A program made the position numbers and the translations under genes. A stretch of 64,000 nucleotides of DNA, from assembly GCA_017399905.1 (NCBI GenBank), contig JAFQAR010000048.1, forward strand, positions 1 to 64,000, given 5' to 3'. Positions 1 to 6,800 of this stretch are shown piece by piece. This DNA is from Bacteroidales bacterium. Lineage in GTDB: Bacteria; Bacteroidota; Bacteroidia; Bacteroidales; UBA932. Each line of letters opens with the position of its first letter. Within the stretch, counting starts at the first letter, position 1. Below the pieces are notes generated by a model. That model was not told the origin of the DNA and searched no databases. It was given only the letters and a program-made list of their open reading frames with translations.

Positions 1-1
1 A

Positions 2-664
2 AGGACAGAGACTGTGGTACTCTCCGTAGAGGAAAATACATCAACAGAAGAGAGAAGCGGCAAGGTAATCATCATGCCTCCTATGGGAATGGGTATGCCG
101 GCAACTTATGTAATCGTTCAGGAAGGAATGTCTGACACCCCTCCAGTAGAAACCGGCGGTGGCTCAGCAGACCTTGAAACTATCAATGGTGGTGAAGCCG
201 GTCGTAATAATAGTGAAACCTATACTACAGCAAACGGATGGTATTCAACAGGGGCGGTCGTGAACAAACTTACAGCAACATACTATCCGGATTATCAAGA
301 TGCACCATATAGACCTAAACTTAATGCCAATGAGTACTTTCTAGGAACTCTTACTAGTCCGACATTGTCAGGAGGATGTGGCACTTTGACTATTACTTGG
401 GCTCGTGCGTCAACAGAACTGGGAAGTCAGTTTATCGTTGAGATCCAGGGCACAGATGGAACAGTATTGAAGTCCGAGACTCATGTTGATACAGAGGCAG
501 CCCAGCATGTAATCAATGTCACTCCATTTGAAATGAATGTTGCAGGTGACTTCGTAGTTGTAATCCGCAATCAGAATTATGAGGCTAATGATAGCAGTAC
601 AGGCACGTTAGTGGCAGATACAATGTTTGTCATTGACGTAGACTGGACCGGCTATACAGAATAA
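2..664 (+). CDS. BACON-type surface protein, C-terminal part (5' partial)
   Basis: The reading frame is open from base 2, so the gene begins before the window. The first ~40 residues (RTETVVLSVEENTSTEERSG...YVIVQEG) have the pattern that ends a BACON domain, a module of Bacteroidetes cell-surface and secreted proteins. A Pro/Gly/Ser linker (about residues 42-55) follows, then a ~160-residue beta-rich module with a SPTLSGGCGTLT motif that I recall from the C-termini of Bacteroidales surface lipoproteins. The GTG at 14 is not the true start. Catalytic function cannot be told from this fragment. The stop codon lies inside a short repeat (657-691) and a strong terminator follows. Moderately sure of the class, unsure of the role. 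Confidence 0.6.
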   Translation, partial: RTETVVLSVEENTSTEERSGKVIIMPPMGMGMPATYVIVQEGMSDTPPVETGGGSADLETINGGEAGRNNSETYTTANGWYSTGAVVNKLTATYYPDYQDAPYRPKLNANEYFLGTLTSPTLSGGCGTLTITWARASTELGSQFIVEIQGTDGTVLKSETHVDTEAAQHVINVTPFEMNVAGDFVVVIRNQNYEANDSSTGTLVADTMFVIDVDWTGYTE

Positions 665-691
665 CCCCATTCTGTATTCGACATTCGTCAT
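657..691. repeat. Direct repeat copy 1
   Basis: A 35-nt sequence beginning CAGAATAACC and continuing ATTCTGTATTCGACATTC recurs at 2490-2525 with about 30 of 36 aligned positions matching. Its first part can form a hairpin (CAGAAT/ATTCTG). It overlaps the stop codon of the upstream gene. The two copies bracket the KilA-N/Rpn patch. Confidence 0.6.
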
Positions 692-714
692 CCTCGACAT
701 TGACAATATTCCTA

Positions 715-746
715 ATCCTCGGCATTTTGCCGGGGATCTTTTTTCT
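715..746 (+). terminator. Intrinsic terminator after the BACON-type gene
   Basis: A 10-bp stem (ATCCTCGGCA pairing with TGCCGGGGAT, one G-U pair), a 3-nt loop and a CTTTTTTCT tract. It lies 50 nt after the stop codon. The hairpin also belongs to the ATCC...GGGGAT repeat type seen at 752-772 and 8406-8440. Confidence 0.8.
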
Positions 747-751
747 ATGTC

Positions 752-772
752 ATCCCGGCTCTGACCGGGGAT
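752..772. repeat. ATCCC...GGGGAT hairpin repeat
   Basis: A second short hairpin (ATCCCGG with CCGGGGAT around a CTCTGA loop) directly after the terminator hairpin. It abuts the broken 3' end of the KilA-N gene at 791, which suggests a dispersed REP-like repeat rather than a second terminator. Confidence 0.5.
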
Positions 773-1239
773 CCCAAAAGCAAATGATATTGCAAGTTCC
801 CGCTTAGCACTCCATCCGATCTGGGCCTGTTCCCGTTCCTTCAGCCGCTGGAATTCTTTTACCATATATAGTTCGAATTCGACAGAAATCCAGCTTGCAA
901 ACTTGAAAGCAATGTCCTTGTGGGCATACGTGCCGCCATATCGGCCAGGTCGGGTAACTATACCGATGGCTCCTGTAGAAGTAATCCATTTCTGAGGAGA
1001 TAGGGTGAAGGCGTTGAGACCGGCCTGATTTTTAAACACCTCGAATTCGAGGGGTTTAAAAACTGGGTTAAATAAGGTTTCCCACATGCCAAGATATTCG
1101 ATAGTATTTCGATTCCTAAGCCAGTTAGAAATAACTGATGTTGGATCATCGCTTTTATGACGTGCGATGTCGGTCAATGAAATGTAATCATTTTTATTGA
1201 TGCTGAGAATCGTGATCTCAGACTCTTTTACAAAAATTT

Positions 1240-1288
1240 TAGCCATAGATATAAAATTTGTTTAACCCAAATTTTATATCTATGGCTA
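1240..1288. repeat. Perfect 21-bp inverted repeat over the KilA-N start codon
   Basis: The left arm at 1240-1260 and the right arm at 1268-1288 are exact reverse complements, separated by the 7-nt loop TTTAACC. The left arm holds the minus-strand ATG (1244-1246) and the GCT codon of the KilA-N gene. It could be an operator, an RNA hairpin that hides the start codon, or a remnant of a fold-back duplication. Confidence 0.9.
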
Positions 1289-1361
1289 TCTCCCTGTCTG
1301 TCTCGTAAAGATGGCAAGAATTATCCGTAAAACGTCAAGAAATTCTTATCACCCCTGCAAC

Positions 1362-1393
1362 TTTTTCTTTTTTTTATATCTTTTTTCTTTTTT
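1362..1393. repeat. Tandem poly-T (plus strand) low-complexity tract
   Basis: Two near-identical units of C T(5-6) C T(6-8) ATAT/ATG lie in tandem. They lie in the gap between the KilA-N and Rpn genes (1289-1428), downstream of the Rpn stop codon. The tract reads as A/G-rich on the transcribed minus strand, so it is not a normal terminator tail. I see no gene in this gap. Confidence 0.5.
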
Positions 1394-1428
1394 ATGCTTC
1401 TTGCAATGCCTCAGCTTTCCAAAAGACT

Positions 1429-2316
1429 CTACAATTTCTCTATAGTCTCCTTGTCAAGTCCTGTAAACAGCATGATCTGATCGACAGGCATCCCGGCATC
1501 CAGCATTTTTCTGGCGATCTCCGTTTGTGCTTCCGCATGACCTTCTGCAAGTCCTTCTGCTCTTCCGTCATTTCTGGCTGCAGCTAGTTCACCGTTACGT
1601 CTTTTCTCGTCGTACATATCCTTGTCGTATTGTTTCCGTTTCTCTTTGCTGAAGTCTCCGATCTCAAATGCATCGAGGATATCCTTGCAGGGCTTTTCTG
1701 TACCCCACTTAGGCGGCATCTTCATCTTCCCGGAATTCTTAAGCAGATAAAGCAACCGGTCCTGCTCCGTAACGCACTCATCCTCAGTCTTATGAAATCT
1801 TGTCAGTTCAGCAAATATAATAACAATTGTCTCATCGAGCAAGTCGTGACATTCTTTTTCTCGAAATGTGTACTCTGAAATATATTTGTTCTTCCAGTAA
1901 TCCTTGTCAGGATGATTGATGTCTACACCCATCAGGCCGATCAGATATACAGGAGGTACATCATAATCAAACCCTGTCTTGTTCTGCCTGTCGTATGCAC
2001 GGCTCGCATAACTGACACATCTTTTGAACCAAGACACCTCTTTATATCTCTGCATCTCGACTATAAACATTGCACCTGTGACATCTCGGCACATGAAATC
2101 GAACTGGAAATCCTTGCTGTGCCCTATGACCGGCCCTTGGTGATCTGTCGGACGATACTCGATGTCAGTGACTTGTCTGCTTGCCGGCAGCAGCGTGTTT
2201 ATCAGCATCATGACTTCCTCTTTGTTGCCCTCATCACCAAAAAATGCCTTGAAACCAGCATTGCTTAGTATGTCCACATACCTTTGCTCACTTCTTTCCT
2301 CTGTTTTTTCTTTCAT
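1429..2316 (-). CDS. Rpn family recombination-promoting nuclease / putative transposase (PDDEXK_2)
   Basis: This is a 295-residue protein from the ATG at 2316; a longer frame to 2427 starts with unrelated residues. It has the PD-(D/E)XK core of Rpn-like nucleases: FKAFFG near residue 22, Asp73 in FQFDF, then Glu87 and Gln89 in FIVEMQ. The C-terminus carries the DGRAEGLAEGHAEA segment and a hydrophobic end typical of the family. Rpn proteins in Enterobacteria are DNA nucleases that raise RecA-independent recombination. In Bacteroidales they are abundant, variable and often lie in accessory patches, as here. Activity is inferred from family only. Confidence 0.8.
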   Translation of the reverse strand: MKEKTEERSEQRYVDILSNAGFKAFFGDEGNKEEVMMLINTLLPASRQVTDIEYRPTDHQGPVIGHSKDFQFDFMCRDVTGAMFIVEMQRYKEVSWFKRCVSYASRAYDRQNKTGFDYDVPPVYLIGLMGVDINHPDKDYWKNKYISEYTFREKECHDLLDETIVIIFAELTRFHKTEDECVTEQDRLLYLLKNSGKMKMPPKWGTEKPCKDILDAFEIGDFSKEKRKQYDKDMYDEKRRNGELAAARNDGRAEGLAEGHAEAQTEIARKMLDAGMPVDQIMLFTGLDKETIEKL

Positions 2317-2489
2317 GGTAAATATATTAAAGTTAACAGAAGCAAAGTTCGGGAGTAAGTTTCTGATGCTGTATAAAATAAAGAAAAACAATCGTTTACA
2401 AATCTTATTGTTCCGGAGTTTCGTCACTCATAGCAACTTTTAGTCACTTTTTTCTTTTTCTTATGATCTTTCGCTCTGGATCGACTCCT

Positions 2490-2525
2490 CAGAATAACCT
2501 TTATTCTGTATCCGACATCCCTCAT
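2490..2525. repeat. Direct repeat copy 2
   Basis: This is the partner of 657-691. Here the first part is a perfect 8-bp hairpin (CAGAATAA, loop CCT, TTATTCTG). It is followed at 2523-2551 by a segment holding GAACGAAGTGACGTG, which resembles the inside of the inverted repeat that ends the GIY-YIG element at 14.4 kb. The 318-nt gap 2317-2634 holds these repeats and the yebC terminator, and no gene. Confidence 0.55.
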
Positions 2526-2552
2526 TCCCGGCCCCGAACGAAGTGACGTGGC

Positions 2553-2585
2553 AAAAGAAAACCGACCCGAAATATTTCGGGCCGG
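2553..2585 (-). terminator. Intrinsic terminator of the TPR-yebC unit
   Basis: A 24-nt near-palindrome at 2562-2585 (CCGACCCGAAAT with ATTTCGGGCCGG, one mismatch) is followed on the minus strand by TTTTCTTTT. It lies about 50 nt after the yebC stop codon. Confidence 0.85.
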
Positions 2586-2634
2586 CTTCTTCTGCTATTA
2601 TCAGACAGCCTCTTTCAGGCTGTTCCCTGAATGT

Positions 2635-3366
2635 TTACGGCTGCATTGTGGTGTAGACGTTCTGAACGTCGTCATCCTCCTCGATGCGCTCGATGAGCTT
2701 CTCGACGTCAGCCTTGTCGTCACCCTCAAGAACCTTGAGGTCTACGTTAGGAAGACGGGTGAACTCTGCAGCTACAAGCTCGTAGCCGTTCTCTTCGATC
2801 CACTTCTGGATTGCGTTGAACGCTGTGAACTCGCCGTAGAGGACAATCTCCATTTCCTCGTTTTCGTTCTCCTCTTCAAAGATCTCCTCGACACCGTAGT
2901 CGATAAGCTCAAGCTCAAGCTCTTCGAGGTCGTAAGGGTTTGCGGTCTTCATGCGGAACATGCACTTGCGGTCGAACATGTAGTCAACGCTTCCTGAAGT
3001 TCCGAGCGAACCGCCGCTCTTTGTGAAGTATGAACGTACGTTTGCAACAGTACGGTTGTTATTGTCTGTAGCCGCTTCAACGAGGACTGCGATTCCGTGA
3101 GGACCGTATCCTTCGAATACGACTTCCTTATAATCTGCCTGGTCCTTGTCGGTAGCTCTCTTGATGGCACGCTCGATGTTGTCCTTAGGCATGTTCTCGC
3201 TTCGTGCTGTCTGAATGAGAGCGCGGAGACGTGGGTTACCGGTCACATCCGGACCACCCTGCTTTACGGCAATGGTGATTTCCTTTCCGATCTTAGTGAA
3301 GACGCGGGCCATGTGACCCCATCTCTTGAACTTTCTCTCCTTGCGGAATTCAAATGCTCTTCCCAT
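2635..3366 (-). CDS. YebC/PmpR family (TACO1-like) protein
   Basis: A 243-residue full-length YebC/TACO1 family protein. It shows the family's N-terminal block (GHMARVFTKIGKEI), KQGGPDVTGNPRLR, ARSENMPKDNIERAIKRAT and EGYGPHGIAVLVEAATDNNNRT. Members were first described as DNA-binding regulators; more recent work ties several to translation of proline-rich sequences. The start ATG is 2 nt from the stop of the upstream TPR gene, so both are likely on one transcript, ended by the terminator at 2553-2585. Confidence 0.93.
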   Translation of the reverse strand: MGRAFEFRKERKFKRWGHMARVFTKIGKEITIAVKQGGPDVTGNPRLRALIQTARSENMPKDNIERAIKRATDKDQADYKEVVFEGYGPHGIAVLVEAATDNNNRTVANVRSYFTKSGGSLGTSGSVDYMFDRKCMFRMKTANPYDLEELELELIDYGVEEIFEEENENEEMEIVLYGEFTAFNAIQKWIEENGYELVAAEFTRLPNVDLKVLEGDDKADVEKLIERIEEDDDVQNVYTTMQP

Positions 3367-3368
3367 GA

Positions 3369-4037
3369 TTATTTTGCCTCTATACGTCCGATATACTTGT
3401 CAACATCGTATCCTTCCATAGACTGAGGGTACTGGTCCTTGATCTTCTTGTAGAAAGAAAGTGCCTTCTCGTTCTCACCGAGCTTCTCTGCAACTGCTCC
3501 TGCCTTGAGAAGATATCCGGCTGCAAACATGTTGTCGATTGTGTTTGCTGCATCCTCGAAATATGAGAGGGCCTTCCTGTAGTCTTCCATTCCTACATAA
3601 GCATCACCGATGCAGGCCTTTGCGCGTGCTGCAAGAATCTCATCCTTACCCTTGTATGCGTTGAGATACTTGATGGCCTCTTCCCAGTTTCCAAGCTGAA
3701 GTTCGCATACTCCTGCATAGAAGTATACTGACTTGCCAGCCTTCTTGCCGTAGTCGTCTATGATCTGTGCGAATCCAAGTGCGTTGCCGTCACCGTTGAG
3801 GGCAGCCTCGTAGTTTCCTGTGCGGAATGTCTGCTCTGCAAGTGCCATCTGGCCCTGAGCCTCGACTACCTTTGGCTGGTAAGCGAACTTGAACCAGCAG
3901 AATGCTGCAACGCATACTACTACAAATGCAGCACAGATGATTGAAAGAAGCTTGCCGTTCTCCTCAAAGAACTGCTCTGTCTTTGAAACGGCCTCAACTA
4001 CTGCCTCAGCCTTTTCATTTTTGATTTCCTTTGCCAT
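3369..4037 (-). CDS. Membrane-anchored tetratricopeptide repeat protein
   Basis: This 222-residue protein has a short charged N-terminus, one membrane segment (about residues 32-52, LLSIICAAFVVVCVAAFCWF) and a C-terminal domain of about four TPR units (for example YFYAGVCELQLGNWEEAIKYL and YVGMEDYRKALSYFEDA). The layout resembles YfgM/CpoB-type scaffold proteins that sit on the membrane and bind partner proteins, but the real partner is unknown. It is the first gene of the TPR-yebC unit and diverges from recF. Confidence 0.8.
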   Translation of the reverse strand: MAKEIKNEKAEAVVEAVSKTEQFFEENGKLLSIICAAFVVVCVAAFCWFKFAYQPKVVEAQGQMALAEQTFRTGNYEAALNGDGNALGFAQIIDDYGKKAGKSVYFYAGVCELQLGNWEEAIKYLNAYKGKDEILAARAKACIGDAYVGMEDYRKALSYFEDAANTIDNMFAAGYLLKAGAVAEKLGENEKALSFYKKIKDQYPQSMEGYDVDKYIGRIEAK

Positions 4038-4109
4038 ATTCTGAAGTTTTTAATTTGTCTTTCCGGTGCTTGCGGCCGGCTCTTCCGGCCACTTTGCACA
4101 AACAGGCGG

Positions 4110-4141
4110 CAAATTTAGCAAAAATTGTCCAAACTCCCAAT
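4110..4141 (-). promoter_or_regulatory. Promoter of the TPR-yebC unit
   Basis: On the minus strand there is a -7 element TAAATTTG (4117-4110) with a near-match -33 element ATTG (4141-4138), 20 nt apart. It would give a leader of about 70 nt before the ATG at 4037. Confidence 0.5.
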
Positions 4142-4276
4142 AATTATTTCTTTAAAGCGGATTGCCCTGAAACTGCGGCGGATACATTCCCGGTTGATGC
4201 ACCGCCTGCAGGCATTGTCCTGTCAATTGTTAGATAATAGCTGCTTTCCACGATATAAATTATCAATAAAATATCT

Positions 4277-4284
4277 TATATTTG
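4277..4284 (+). promoter_or_regulatory. -7 element of the recF promoter
   Basis: TATATTTG lies 19 nt before the recF ATG. No good -33 TTTG was found at the expected distance. Confidence 0.45.
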
Positions 4285-4303
4285 CCAAGATATAAAATGA
4301 AAC

Positions 4304-5401
4304 ATGCCGGTTTTAGAGAAAATAGTCATTTCCGATTTCAGGAATATAGCGCTTCAGGAACTTGAGTTCTCTCCCAACATCAACTGCATAAGCGGCAACA
4401 ACGGCGAGGGAAAGACAAATCTCCTGGATGCGATATACTATCTGTCGATGACGAAAAGCGCTTTTGCCGCATCGGACCGTTTCAATTTCAGACATGGTAC
4501 GGATGAGTTCTCGCTTTCCGGCGTATACCGCATGGATAACGGACTGTCAAGCCGTTTTGCCATGAAGATATCATCTAAAGGAGAAAAGAAGCTGCGTAGG
4601 GATGACAAGCCGTATGGAAAGGTGTCTGAACATATCGGTGTCCTGCCTGTCGTGATGGTATCTCCTTCGGATAATTCGCTTGTAAGCGATTCCGGCGAAG
4701 AACGCCGTCGTTTCGTGAACTCTGTCCTTTCCCAGATGGACAGGGAATATATGTCCGCAATGCAGCATTACAACCGTCTGCTTCAGCAGCGTAACAGGAT
4801 GCTGAAGGAGCCCGAGGTTGACCGTACCCTGCTGGAAGTGATAGATATGAGGATGTCAGCCCTGGCAGGCCCGATACATGACGCCCGAAGACGTTTCGTG
4901 GACGATATCCGTCCTGTCGTCGCCGAGTATTACAAGGCTCTTTCCGGTGACACCGAACAGGTCGATATCAGATATGAGTCGGAACTTTCTTCGTCCTCTC
5001 TTGAAGGTATTCTGGCTTCTTCGTTCGAAAAGGACCGCATACTCAAATATACCGGTTCAGGAATACACAGGGACGACTTCGTATTCATGATGAACGGCCA
5101 TCCGATACGCCGTTACGGTTCGCAGGGCCAGCAGAAATCGTTTCTTGTGTCACTGAAGTTCGCCCAGTACGAGATCATGAAGCGGAATTACGGCTTTCCT
5201 CCCGTCCTGCTTCTTGATGATGTCTTCGACAAGCTCGACATGTCGAGGATATCCAATCTGCTTCAGATGGTTGCCAGCAAGGATTTCGGACAGATATTCA
5301 TTACTGACAGCAACAAGGTGAGGATGTCGGGAATAGTGGATGAGCTTACTCAGGACAGAGTCTATTTCGAGACTGCTGCAGGGGCGTTTACAAGAATTTG
5401 A
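4304..5401 (+). CDS. recF: DNA replication and repair protein RecF
   Basis: A 365-residue SMC-like ATPase of the RecFOR pathway, which loads RecA at single-strand gaps. Walker A is GNNGEGKT (residues 31-38), the signature is GSQGQQKS, and Walker B is VLLLDDVFDKLD. The length is normal for the family. The stop TGA overlaps the ATG of the next gene (TGATG), so the DUF721 gene is translationally coupled. There is no dnaA or dnaN nearby, which is usual in Bacteroidales, where recF is away from the origin genes. Confidence 0.96.
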   Translation: MPVLEKIVISDFRNIALQELEFSPNINCISGNNGEGKTNLLDAIYYLSMTKSAFAASDRFNFRHGTDEFSLSGVYRMDNGLSSRFAMKISSKGEKKLRRDDKPYGKVSEHIGVLPVVMVSPSDNSLVSDSGEERRRFVNSVLSQMDREYMSAMQHYNRLLQQRNRMLKEPEVDRTLLEVIDMRMSALAGPIHDARRRFVDDIRPVVAEYYKALSGDTEQVDIRYESELSSSSLEGILASSFEKDRILKYTGSGIHRDDFVFMMNGHPIRRYGSQGQQKSFLVSLKFAQYEIMKRNYGFPPVLLLDDVFDKLDMSRISNLLQMVASKDFGQIFITDSNKVRMSGIVDELTQDRVYFETAAGAFTRI

Positions 5402-5742
5402 TGATGGCGGGAAACGGAAACAGGATAGGCAGGAAGGATGCCCAGGGCATGGAAGAACTCATTTCCCAATATATCAGGGAAATGAAGCTTGCTGCAGGTC
5501 TTGGCCGTCAGCATGTCTATGATGCGTGGATGAGGGTTTCCGGTGCTTCGGCCTATACGGTTGACCTTACATTCCGTAACGGTGTGCTTTATTGTACCCT
5601 CAGTTCATCCGTAGTAAGGAACAGGCTTTATTTCCGTAAGGCTGAACTTCTGAGGATGCTGAACGAATGTCTGGAGAAGGACCCGGTCATGATGAGCGGG
5701 GACAATCCAGGTACTATGGTCAGAGATTTGATATTGAGATAA
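5401..5742 (+). CDS. DUF721 (DciA-like) protein
   Basis: This 113-residue DUF721 protein starts at the ATG overlapping the recF stop. The core has the YDAWMRVSG...TVDLTFRNGVLYCTLSSSVVRNRLYFRKAELLRMLNE pattern. DciA, the DUF721 archetype, is the ancestral loader or partner of the replicative helicase DnaB in bacteria that lack DnaC/DnaI. Members in Bacteroidetes are often next to recF. The role is inferred by family. Confidence 0.85.
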   Translation: MMAGNGNRIGRKDAQGMEELISQYIREMKLAAGLGRQHVYDAWMRVSGASAYTVDLTFRNGVLYCTLSSSVVRNRLYFRKAELLRMLNECLEKDPVMMSGDNPGTMVRDLILR

Positions 5743-5746
5743 GATT

Positions 5747-6781
5747 ATGAAGATAGTTGCAGATATGGATGTCCCGTTCCTGAACGGAGTCCTGGAGCCT
5801 TACGCAGAGGTCGTCTATAAGAAGGGACCGGAAATAACTTCTGCCGATGTGGCGGATGCGGATGCCCTGATACTTCGTACGAGGACGAAGTGCGATGCCG
5901 GACTTCTGGAAGGGTCGAAAGTGCAGATTATCGCGACGGCTACCATCGGTACCGATCATGTCGATTTCGATTATTGTGACAGCAAGGGCATAGAAGTCCA
6001 TAATGCTGCCGGCTGCAATGCCGGGGGAGTCATGCAGTATGTGTTCTCAGGTCTTTACGGTGTGGCGGCGCGAAAAGGCATCAAGATAGATGGCAGCACT
6101 ATCGGAATCATCGGAGTGGGCAATGTCGGCCGAAAAGTGGAGCAGATGGCGGAATACCTCGGGTTCAAGGTTCTCAGGTGCGATCCTCCGAGGGCGGCGG
6201 CTGAAGGAGAGGAAGGATTCTGTACGTTGGATCATCTCCTTGCGGAATCGCAGATAGTAACCCTTCATGTGCCTTTGGATGAAACGACAAGGGGAATGGC
6301 TGATGCTTCTTTCTTTGCAGCAATGCAGCAAGGGGCGATCTTCATAAATGCTTCAAGAGGTGAGGTGGTCGATGAGAGTGCCTTGAAGGACGCTCTCCCG
6401 AAACTTGGAGCTACGGTAATCGATACATGGAACAATGAACCTAATGTGGACGAGGAACTTGTGGATATGGTGGACATCGCGACTCCTCATATCGCAGGCT
6501 ATTCGTATCAGGGCAAGCAGATGGGTACAGCCATGGCAGTGCAGGCTGTCGCCAGATATTTCGGAATCACGGAACTGTATGATTTCTTTCCGGAAGCGGA
6601 TATACCGGACAACTCTCCTGTCCTGCTGGACCTGAAAGGGAAGAATCATGGTCAGATTGCGGCTGTGTTCCAGTATAATTATCCTATATTTACTGATGAT
6701 TTCCGCTTCAGGATGGAACCTGACAAGTTCGAGAAGCTCCGTTCGGAATATCAGTACAGAAGAGAAATATATGTTGAATAA
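5747..6781 (+). CDS. pdxB: 4-phosphoerythronate dehydrogenase
   Basis: A 344-residue D-2-hydroxyacid dehydrogenase of the PdxB type, the second step of DXP-dependent pyridoxal phosphate synthesis. Visible are ATIGTDHVD, NAAGCNAGGV, the Rossmann loop GVGNVGRKV (around residue 122), SRGEVVDESAL and the catalytic-region TPHIAGYSYQGK, the last typical of PdxB. It starts 4 nt after the DUF721 stop, so it is probably cotranscribed with recF. PLP made here would also serve the glycine decarboxylase encoded downstream. Confidence 0.92.
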   Translation: MKIVADMDVPFLNGVLEPYAEVVYKKGPEITSADVADADALILRTRTKCDAGLLEGSKVQIIATATIGTDHVDFDYCDSKGIEVHNAAGCNAGGVMQYVFSGLYGVAARKGIKIDGSTIGIIGVGNVGRKVEQMAEYLGFKVLRCDPPRAAAEGEEGFCTLDHLLAESQIVTLHVPLDETTRGMADASFFAAMQQGAIFINASRGEVVDESALKDALPKLGATVIDTWNNEPNVDEELVDMVDIATPHIAGYSYQGKQMGTAMAVQAVARYFGITELYDFFPEADIPDNSPVLLDLKGKNHGQIAAVFQYNYPIFTDDFRFRMEPDKFEKLRSEYQYRREIYVE

Positions 6782-6800
6782 CCATTAACCAATAACCGAT

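Larger units (their letters stand above)
608..1246 (-). pseudogene. KilA-N domain protein, 3'-truncated
   Basis: Residues 1-152 (nt 1246-791) match the KilA-N DNA-binding family of Bacteroidales and their phages: SINKNDYISLTDIAR start, YGGTYAHKDIAFKFASWIS, and EFQRLKE...GWSAKRELA. Full-length relatives continue for roughly another 120 residues. Here the frame instead runs through the hairpin repeats (GIPGQSRDDIE) and then antisense into the neighbouring gene to 608, so the 3' end looks lost to a rearrangement. The start codon lies inside a perfect 21-bp inverted repeat. Whether the shortened protein is made and binds DNA is unknown. Confidence 0.65.
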
